Positions 60,701 to 64,000 of a stretch of 64,000 bases of DNA are shown here, piece by piece. The stretch covers positions 30,323,001-30,387,000 of the forward strand of contig NC_072807.1 in NCBI RefSeq assembly GCF_028583425.1, in the 5' to 3' direction. The DNA comes from Eublepharis macularius. Lineage: Eukaryota; Chordata; Lepidosauria; Squamata; Eublepharidae. The notes under the pieces were generated by a model. The model made no database searches, was not told the DNA's origin, and saw only the letters and a list, made by a program, of their open reading frames with translations. Within the stretch, counting starts at the first letter, position 1; each line of letters begins with the position of its first letter. The translations under genes and the position numbers were made by a program.

Positions 60701-61226
60701 CTTGGCCCCAGTGCCCTCTAAGTAGCTAGTTTGGCCATTGTGTGATACAGGACGCTGGACACATGGACCACGGGTCTGATCCAACAGGGCTTTAACATTA
60801 GGTGCGCACAGCACAGGTAATGATGCATCTGTCACATCACCTTTTGCCCCTCTGGAGAACAAGAAAGCTGCCATCTCGCCTTGATTCTCTCTTCCAGTTC
60901 AGTGCTGGCTGAGCTGGGACCACTGCGCTGGTATGGGGAGAAGATGTCAGGGCTAGTGGAGGAGCTGGGCAGAGGAGCTTGGGGTGATGGGCCACACCCG
61001 TTCCTTGAAGCTGATGGCCTAAGGCTAGTGGTTTGGGCTCAGCAACTGGCTTGGCCTGCATCTGGGATGTGGAAGGTCCGGTTTAGGCATGGAGGCTGCC
61101 ATGATCCATGTATTTCTTGCAGTCTGCTCCTGCGCCCTTCAGAGAGACATTCTCATCCAAGGCCGGCTCTACATTTCCCCCAACTGGCTCTGTTTCTATG
61201 CAAACCTTTTCGGAAAAGATATCAAG
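27151..61226 (+). CDS. GRAMD2A: GRAM domain-containing protein 2A, 5' part of gene (continues past the window)
   Basis: GRAMD2A is an ER-anchored protein that marks ER-plasma membrane contact sites; its GRAM domain binds phosphoinositides in the plasma membrane. The window shows exons 27151-27194 (predicted), 55961-56056, 56910-56967, 59993-60065 and 61123-61226. Joined, these give 375 nt, or 125 codons, with matching phases at every junction. The order is a short variable head, a linker with MHEKAGPMHSPDKP, then KEEELKKCQREV, HNSQYHKLFKDIP and the GRAM start VCSCALQRDILIQGRLYISP, ending FGKDIK. The rest of the GRAM domain and the C-terminal membrane anchor must lie to the right of 64000. Location just downstream of PKM on the same strand matches the conserved order. 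The first exon and its 28.8-kb intron are the least certain part. Confidence 0.85.
29775..30025 (-). repeat. tRNA-derived SINE with AAT-type tail
   Basis: Reversed, it has the head GTGGTTCGGCTGCAAATCAG, box B (GGTTCGAATCCC) and GAGCAGTATATAAG before an (ATT)n tail. The same subfamily occurs at 36925-37156 and 48180-48362. Confidence 0.8.
31085..31245 (-). repeat. tRNA-derived SINE (Sauria type)
   Basis: AACAACCTTGTGAGGTAGGT, GAATTTGAACTCAGGTCTCC and GCCACTGTACCGCACTGGCT are the reversed body, box B and box A of a Sauria SINE. Confidence 0.75.
31262..31430. mobile_element. Penelope-like element ends, divergent inverted pair
   Basis: The left half reads on the - strand and the right half on the +; both share TTAGTCTTAAAGGTGCTACTGG. 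A damaged hammerhead-like core lies at 31310-31341 (-): CTGACGA is intact, but the G of GAAA is A. Confidence 0.6.
32425..32645 (-). repeat. Diverged tRNA-derived SINE
   Basis: TTTTATCCTGCCTGACCTCC, CCACCCAGCAAGTTGCCG and AATACACTGACCACTGCAGC are in the order of a reversed Sauria-type tail, body and head. Confidence 0.5.
33122..33163. repeat. (GT)n microsatellite, GC-interrupted
   Basis: TG units run continuously and then switch to GCGCGTGTGCGTGCGTGCAC. Confidence 0.9.
33846..34015 (+). repeat. tRNA-derived SINE (Sauria type)
   Basis: The head TGTGTTGTAGTGGTTAAAGA and box B-like GTGTTCAGATCTTATTTGC are followed by CCAGTGGGTCTCTCTTGGAG and AAGGCACTCTTGAG. Confidence 0.65.
34110..34325 (+). 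repeat. tRNA-derived SINE (Sauria type)
   Basis: It has GACCTAGTAGCTAAACTAAG, box B GGTTCGAATCC, GGTGACCTTGGGCTAGTCAC and a tail of (AAATAAATA)n. A TTGGGCAAGGAGGCAGCG stretch precedes the tail. Confidence 0.75.
34875..35515 (+). mobile_element. 5'-truncated LINE 3' end (CR1/L2-like family A)
   Basis: The fragment encodes broken parts of the LINE C-terminus (SLHSRFTHLNR; WNGLPEE). It continues into a 3' UTR shared with 49343-49925, 55089-55285 and 56665-56887: CATTAGCAAGGATCC, ATGGAAATGTCCTTGATA and CTCAGTGAGAAA. It ends in an (AATAA)n tail. Confidence 0.7.
35670..35880. mobile_element. Penelope-like element ends, divergent inverted pair
   Basis: AAGAGTCCAGTAGCACCTTT on the - side and AAAGGTGCTACTGGACTCTT on the + side flank a short centre at ATAAGCTTGTAAAGTTGG. 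A third short copy sits at 35670-35692. Confidence 0.6.
36665..36917 (+). repeat. tRNA-derived SINE, ACTCTAATCTGGAGAG subfamily
   Basis: The head TTTAGTATAGTGGTTAAGAG, ACTCTAATCTGGAGAGCC, box B GATTTGATTCCCC, the CTCTCAGAGCTCTCTCAG core and the tail GGGCGGTATATAAATCGAAT + (GTT)n are all present. Confidence 0.85.
36925..37156 (+). repeat. tRNA-derived SINE, GGCTGCAAATCAGCA subfamily
   Basis: It follows the previous SINE in the same orientation. CAGTGGTTAAGTGGTTCGGC, GGTTCGAATCCCACTACTGC and AGAGCAGTATATAAG precede a (TTA)n tail. Confidence 0.85.
37275..37390. repeat. Half copy of the GGTTGCCAAC MITE family
   Basis: GGAACTGATCTCTGTCGTCT, GGAGATCAGTTTCAATTCCA and GGCCCTGCCTGGAGGATGGC are the right half of the element seen complete at 50946-51140. 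Confidence 0.65.
38592..38845 (+). repeat. tRNA-derived SINE, ACTCTAATCTGGAGAG subfamily
   Basis: Complete copy with head GCCAGTTTGGTGTAGTGGTT, box B GGTTTGATTCCCC, tail GGGCAGTATATAAATC and a (TTA/TCA)n run. Confidence 0.88.
38846..39080 (-). mobile_element. R4/Dong-like non-LTR retrotransposon 3' coding fragment
   Basis: On the - strand from about 39070 the translation reads GTISKNFTIHMEKLQLSDIT and then PTELKKTALLGRAYILCRYL. This resembles the tail of R2/R4-clade polyproteins (pattern LGTI.K.L..H.EKLQL.DITPTELQKTALL). It is short and 5'-truncated, ending by a 38-kb SINE and a (CTA)n run. Confidence 0.6.
39091..39114. repeat. (ACT)n microsatellite
   Basis: Eight ACT units lie at the edge of the R4-like fragment. 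Confidence 0.9.
40015..40135 (+). mobile_element. Penelope-like element end with damaged hammerhead core
   Basis: AAGACGA replaces CTGACGA at 40015-40021, while the CTCTCGAAAGCTC half at 40034-40046 is intact. Terminal CTACAGACCAACACGGCTCC is typical of the family. Confidence 0.55.
40453..40590. repeat. Imperfect hairpin, about 130 bp
   Basis: AAAGAGGCATTCCCTTG is inverted 6 bases later as CAAAGAGGAATGCCTCTT. The flanks ACAGCAGACAGC and GTCGTCTGTTGCCC, and CTTACAAGGTAATGCA against TGTAAGCTCTTGCATTA, also pair. Confidence 0.65.
43815..44010 (-). repeat. tRNA-derived SINE (Sauria type), diverged
   Basis: TAGCCCTCTGAGGTAGGCTA and GGGATTTGAACTTCAGTCTCC are the reversed body and box B. Confidence 0.6.
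44127..44430 (+). repeat. tRNA-derived SINE with internal duplication
   Basis: Head and box B are as in 38592-38845. The segment GTGACCTTGGG..AGTCACAGCTCTCT..CACCTC is then present twice in tandem (about 44214-44270 and 44271-44328) before the usual tail GGGCAGTATATAAATCGAAT. Confidence 0.85.
44508..44570 (-). repeat. Short 5S-SINE head fragment
   Basis: GCTGCTTAGCTTCTGAGATC, TGACGAGATCAGGCTCACC and TGGGCTATCCAG are the complement of the 5S-derived head only. Confidence 0.65.
46850..47050 (-). repeat. tRNA-derived SINE (Sauria type), diverged
   Basis: CATTTTATCCTCACAACAAC, CTGTGAGGTAGGATAAACTG and TTTTTGAATCTAAAGGCTAT follow the reversed order of tail, body and box B. Confidence 0.55.
47090..47347 (-). 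repeat. tRNA-derived SINE, ACTCTAATCTGGAGAG subfamily
   Basis: Reversed complete copy from (AAC)n ATTCGATTTATATACCGCCC to CCACTACACCAAACTGGCTC. Confidence 0.88.
47385..47595. repeat. GGTTGCCAAC MITE family copy
   Basis: GATTGGGAAGTTCGTGGAGA, TTTCTCCAGGGGAACTGATC and CAACCTGGACGTTGACAACC match the complete copy at 50946-51140. Confidence 0.65.
47600..47905 (-). mobile_element. Penelope-like element end, - strand
   Basis: Reversed relative of 23095-23615 without the hairpin insertion. A hammerhead-like core at 47655-47686 (-) has CTGACGA intact, but AAAA instead of GAAA. Confidence 0.6.
48180..48362 (+). repeat. tRNA-derived SINE, GGCTGCAAATCAGCA subfamily
   Basis: TTGGGTTGTGAATCAGCACT, box B GGTTCGAATCCC and AGAGCAGTATGTAAGCA are present. 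It is joined tail-to-tail with the next SINE. Confidence 0.8.
48364..48616 (-). repeat. tRNA-derived SINE, ACTCTAATCTGGAGAG subfamily
   Basis: Reversed complete copy from ATTCGATTTATATACTGCCC to ACTACACCAAACTGGCTGGC. Confidence 0.85.
49343..49925 (-). mobile_element. 5'-truncated LINE 3' end (family A)
   Basis: Starts at a (GTTT)n tail at 49346-49373. On the - strand the frame includes TLWNCLPEVRRAPTLLAFRK and then GCKTELFKKAFF, the recognisable LINE C-terminus, followed by the 3' UTR with the CAGTGAGAAAGG end. Confidence 0.75.
50505..50692 (+). repeat. tRNA-derived SINE (Sauria type)
   Basis: GCAGTGTGGTGGTTAGAATT, TTAGCCTAACCTACTTCACA and AGCAGGATAAAAAGCCATTA + AAATAAATA are in Sauria order. 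Confidence 0.7.
50946..51140. mobile_element. MITE with GGTTGCCAAC terminal inverted repeats, complete
   Basis: Begins GGTTGCCAACTCTAG and ends with TGGAGATTGGCAAGC, an imperfect inverted copy. An internal stem has CTGTGGTCTGGAGATC. There is no coding capacity. Other copies lie at 37275, 47385 and 56278. Confidence 0.7.
51800..51990. mobile_element. Penelope-like element ends, divergent inverted pair
   Basis: The left half (TTAAGACTAATCAGATTTTA; CAAGCTTTCATGGACTGTAA) reads on the - strand and the right half (TAGTCCACAAAAACTTGTGG; GTGCTGCAAGACTCCTG) on the +. The - half retains a GAAAGC motif, but CTGAAGA has become CTAAAAA. Confidence 0.5.
53021..53075 (-). mobile_element. Penelope-like fragment with hammerhead-like remnant
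   Basis: CTGATGA (53052-53058, -) then GCGGGCTGCAGTCCAC is a stem-II hairpin, but CAAATG replaces the GAAAGC expected next. Confidence 0.5.
54166..54545 (+). repeat. Composite: 5S-SINE inserted in a tRNA-derived SINE
   Basis: The outer element is the family of 2841-3050: head GGCCATAGCTCAGGGGAGG at the left, then GACCTCTGCCTGAGACCC and GGTATAAAGGAG at the right. Between them, 54290-54470 is a + strand 5S-SINE with GTAGCCCGATCTTGTCAGATC and AAGCTAAGCAAG, then GTTGCCGTAAGTCAGTTGTG. The 5S part has lost its middle. Confidence 0.7.
55089..55285 (-). mobile_element. LINE 3' end fragment (family A)
   Basis: TTTCTCACTGAGACTCAAGG, GATTAGTACAGTCAGTATCA and ATTAGCAAGGATTCGATACA match the other three copies. 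Confidence 0.7.
55961..56056 (+). CDS. GRAMD2A: GRAMD2A exon 2
   Basis: This 96-nt exon has the acceptor TTTTTTGCCTGTAG|C and the strong donor GGCAG|GTGAGT. In the supported phase (one base, then ACA) it reads TKPMHEKAGPMHSPDKPGAL, then HREKGLDSPNG, and ends in AG. Human GRAMD2A has a similar QMHRK..SP..KP segment just before SLHW. The exon is a multiple of three, so skipping it would not shift the frame. Confidence 0.75.
56278..56455. repeat. GGTTGCCAAC MITE family copy
   Basis: Starts GGTTGCCAACCTCCAGGTGG and retains CCCCAAATCTCCAGGAATTT. It lies in the 0.85-kb intron between GRAMD2A exons 2 and 3. Confidence 0.65.
56665..56887 (-). mobile_element. LINE 3' end fragment (family A) beside a splice acceptor
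   Basis: The (CATC)n run at 56666-56687 is followed by GTCCGCCTTTCTCACTGAGA, with GCAAGGATCCGATACAGAGC at its far end. The match stops about 22 bases from the start of GRAMD2A exon 3. Confidence 0.7.
56910..56967 (+). CDS. GRAMD2A: GRAMD2A exon 3
   Basis: This 58-nt exon starts with the last base of a Ser codon and reads LHLSDGVKEEELKKCQREV. It matches human SLHWPEGLKGEEIKKCGREG as I recall it. The acceptor is TCTCTCTTTGCCTTTCAG|C and the donor GTG|GTGAGT. A LINE fragment ends only about 20 bases upstream of the acceptor. Confidence 0.85.
58357..58547. repeat. Imperfect inverted repeat
   Basis: The arm TCTGAATTCCCAGCTTTCAT (from 58384), with TTAAAAG and CTCTAGCC, is inverted at 58477-58521 as GGCTAGAGAC, TTTTTAAAAAATGAAA and CTGGGAATTCAGA. 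Weaker pairing continues outward. Confidence 0.7.
58921..59160 (-). repeat. LINE-like 3' fragment, unclassified
   Basis: ATTATTTATTTATTTCTGCC and AGCGCAAATAAAAAATACA look like a reversed LINE tail and UTR. No coding remnant was recognised. Confidence 0.35.
59993..60065 (+). CDS. GRAMD2A: GRAMD2A exon 4
   Basis: This 73-nt exon encodes APNKHNSQYHKLFKDIPTEE and then SVLK plus one base. The YHKLFKD(I/V)P motif is the hallmark of the start of the GRAM domain in the GRAMD1/2 family. The acceptor is TTTTACTTCTAG|GCTCC and the donor AAAG|GTGAGG. Confidence 0.93.
60530..60812 (+). repeat. LINE 3' end (same family as 24938-25050)
   Basis: GGTTTTAGAAGAAGATTTGA, TGTCAATGGCTACTAACC, GGCAACCTCCATATACAGGG and GGACCACGGGTCTGATCC are successive marks of a common squamate LINE end. 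It lies in GRAMD2A intron 4. Confidence 0.6.
61123..61226 (+). CDS. GRAMD2A: GRAMD2A exon 5
   Basis: This 104-nt exon completes a Val codon and encodes CSCALQRDILIQGRLYISPN and then WLCFYANLFGKDIK. The GRLYIS..WLCF.(A/S).(L)FGK(D) pattern is the core of the GRAM domain beta-sheet. The acceptor is TTTCTTGCAG|TCTG and the donor AAG|GTAAGC. The next exon is not in the window. Confidence 0.95.
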
Positions 61227-64000
61227 GTAAGCTTATCATCGGGCGTTCGGGTGTGAATTTGGAAGGGCTGTGAGGTTGGCATTTCGCCTGACGGAAGTAA
61301 ATCTCACTGTGTTGAGTGGGACTTTCTCCCAGGTAAGTGAGCATCGGCTTGCAGTCTGGGAGGTGGATTTAAAATTGAGAGTCAGGTACTGAGGCGGAGC
61401 ATGGGGAAGTCTTGGGAGATCCAAGGCCTTTAAAGCAGTCAGTGCCATAATCTAGTCCGAACACGTGAAACGGATCTAGAAAACCAGCTTCCTTCAGGAA
61501 AGCATGAGCGTCGAAAAGCCGCTATCCGTCAAGTAGAAGGAGCAAATTGGCCACTGGCTGGTCATGCCCTTGTTTGGTTAGGTTAATTCTTCAGAGGCTG
61601 AACCTGACGTCCAGCAATTACGCAAGTATGCCTTGATGTAATCCTGCATTCAGAATTGCGTATCTGCTTTGCCACAAGTCCTTTCATCTCCCAGAATTGT
61701 GATTTTTGTTCACCAGTGCCAAGTGTGTGCAATTATGGTGTTGCGGCTATACATACCCGTGGTGTATTTACTGTATTGCAATGGAACAGTCTGCTTTCTG
61801 CCTCTGATACTTTTGTGTTGCTTTGTCGCCTGGGTTGGAGGCCTTGCTCAGTTAATTCTTCTATTTGTTAGTTGGTTAGAATGGTAGGTTGTGAGGTCCC
61901 TTGTCCTGAAACCACCTGCTTCCATCCCTGTCTCTTTTTGCTAATAAATGGATGGTGTTTTGAAGACATCTGTGTCTGCTGTGTAAACCTAAGAGCAGGA
62001 ACCCGAGTCAGCAACTTATTCCTGATTTGCAAGCAAAAAGGAACATCACAATACCCTTATATATCAGATGCAGCCCTCCCTCCCCTTCCCCACCCCAAAG
62101 AACAGAGAAGGACCCTTAAGAAAGGTTTGGTTTCTCACCCGAGGAGGGGAGGACATCCTAACGCTTGGGTACTTCCTTCCCCACAATCCCTAGGGGCAGG
62201 AAGTAAGTTGCAATTTCCGGCTCAGATGGGGGCACCCACCAGTTCTCGTCATGCCTCCTCTGTGAGAGCTCAGGTGACCAGGGGCAGTGACACAAATTCA
62301 CCACTTGACAATAAATGAATGAGAGACTGCAATAAAGGAGATGAAAGGAGAGGGCAGTAGCCAGGAAGGAAAACGGCCCAAGGCTTCCATCTAAAGCAGT
62401 TGTGCAGGAACTTGTTCCTTTGTGAGATCCGAGCGTTTGTGCAGTGGTGGCAGGAAGCTGGACTCTGCCAGAAGTCATGGGGTGTGCTGCAGATGACACC
62501 AGCTTCTTCCCACCACCAATTTTAGCTGTATCTGAAGAAGTGAGCCGTGACTCACAAAAGCTTGTACCCTACCACAAATTTTGTTAGTCTTATAGCAGCT
62601 ACTGGACTCTTGCTTTTTTTCTACTGTTGCCAATTTGTGTGGAAAAACACCTAACAGCTGTGCAGCCTTAGGCAATAACAGTTGTGAATGAAGAGAGTGG
62701 GATTTTCATGCCATGGAGTGTGGAAAAGCATTGATCATATAGCAAAGCTGTAAGACCCTCTGTTGGCAGCAGATATTGCTGGATTTTTGATGTTGATTTA
62801 AGCCTCAAAGCAGAAGAGCTTTCTAGGCAAAGGCCGTCTCTGCGGCATGCAGGAGAATCTAATGAGGCTCTGCTATCCTGCCCCTGCGCTGGATTTGTCA
62901 TTTTGAGGCTATCTGCTAACCTTTGCAGTTGTTGATGCAGAACTTTTTTCCATTTTTAGAACAGACTTCCTTTTTTAAAAAGCCCAGTTGTTTATATCGG
63001 CAGCTCTGCCTATTTAAATAAAGATCAAATAGGAGGAATGCTACTTCCGCTCCCAAAGTTCTATCCGTTGAGTGGGATTCTTCGGACTTTGCATCCAGAG
63101 GTTATTTTTAACAGCACCCTTGAACTTTTTCTGTGACTGTTCGGATAATTTTCCTGAGATCATTTGTGGGCCAATATGTTTGCATTTCTCTCCTGCATCC
63201 TGGACACTGAGTGGAGACTTTTCTACCCTGAAGTCCTTCTTGGGACCACCATAGCATCTCTAAAGCTGAGACCGGACTATTATTTATTTCTATGGGGCAA
63301 TCAGGCTGACCCAACACCAGATTGATTCTTTTTGGCACTAGACCCAATGCAGCATCAGTGGCTTGATAAGGAAGAATAGAAACATTGCTCCACTGGAAAT
63401 CGCTTGGTATCTTTCTTGTCCTCACTCTACAAAAGTCCATGTGGCTGTGAAGCGGTTGCAAGCAGGTTCCAGTCTAATCAATGTAAAGTGTGAAGTGAGA
63501 AATTGAAGAGGTCTTGGGTGACTGCTGTGTGTATTTGTACATGTTTAAAGGCGCTTATGTGCACCTGACCCCTCCACCTCCAAAAGAAATGTAGTTTTAA
63601 AATATAAAAATAGTACTAAAATTATGTTCTGGCACATTGGGGAGGAGTGTGCTGCTTGCTAATGGGCACTAGCCAGTAGGTGCCTACCAAATGCATTGTT
63701 GAACGCACACTGATTGCCAGGAGAGTTGATTGTCTTGTTTGTAGCTCTCTGGGAAAATCCCTTTTGCAAATGGGATATTTTTAGTCAATAAACCATTTAG
63801 CTAGGAAATTGTATTCACTTGGGAAGGCTTGAGATTGCAGTCTTAAGCATGTGAAATCCAGTTGAAATCTGGCCCTAAGAAAATCAATGTGATTTACTGT
63901 CAAGTAAAAAAAGGCTAGGATCTATATCGCTTTCCTTTCTGCAGACAGTAGCCAGCTGGGTGATAGCCGCTGGCATTCTTATCATTTTCTCCTTCCATTA
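61227..64000 (+). other. GRAMD2A intron 5, start only
   Basis: No further GRAM-domain exon was found before the window ends. It contains a palindromic repeat fragment near 61250-61345, a Penelope-like end at 62525-62640 and another palindromic fragment at 63830-63890. Confidence 0.6.
62525..62640 (+). mobile_element. Penelope-like element end with damaged hammerhead core
   Basis: CTGAAGA at 62532-62538, stem GTGAG / CTCAC, then AAAAGCTTG; the G of GAAA (62556) is A. It is followed by TTTGTTAGTCTTATAGCAGC and ACTGGACTCTTGC. Confidence 0.6.

Overview
This is vertebrate nuclear DNA: spliced genes with large introns and dense interspersed repeats. The repeats point to a squamate reptile. They include a 5S-rRNA-derived SINE, tRNA-derived SINEs of the Sauria type ending in a trinucleotide tail, a BovB/RTE LINE fragment, Penelope-like element ends and short hAT elements. 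A gecko or another lizard seems likely, but the species cannot be fixed from the sequence. No bacterial genes, CRISPR arrays, rRNA genes or functional tRNA genes were seen.

Two protein genes lie head-to-tail on the + strand, in the same order and orientation as I recall for the human PKM-GRAMD2A neighbourhood. The first is PKM (pyruvate kinase M). The window starts inside its first intron and holds every coding exon, from the ATG at 922 to the stop at 16086-16088. The exons join without a frame break into 530 residues. The tandem alternative exons are both present: M1-type (11853-12019) and M2-type (12576-12742), each 167 nt. Their flanks carry the kind of pyrimidine-rich and UAGGG motifs known to control this choice in mammals. 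A poly(A) signal at 17110-17115 ends the gene.

The second gene is GRAMD2A, a GRAM-domain membrane-contact-site protein. A CpG island at about 26870-27720 holds a predicted 14-codon first coding exon (27151-27194). After an intron of about 28.8 kb come four short exons (55961-56056, 56910-56967, 59993-60065, 61123-61226), all phase-compatible. The gene runs off the right edge in the middle of its GRAM domain.

The 17.1-26.9 kb interval and the large GRAMD2A intron hold no convincing further gene. They are built from repeats: tRNA SINEs in both orientations, 5S-SINEs, 5'-truncated LINE 3' ends, three hAT elements with 8-bp target duplications, a GGTTGCCAAC-terminated MITE family, microsatellites and several foldback structures.

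The most unusual signal is a set of hammerhead-ribozyme-like cores inside Penelope-like element ends. One, on the - strand at 5039-5073, has every core position intact. Its inverted partner and at least eight other copies carry defined lesions; in three of them the lesion is the same change of the catalytic G12 at a CpG. Several of these ends are arranged as divergent inverted pairs.
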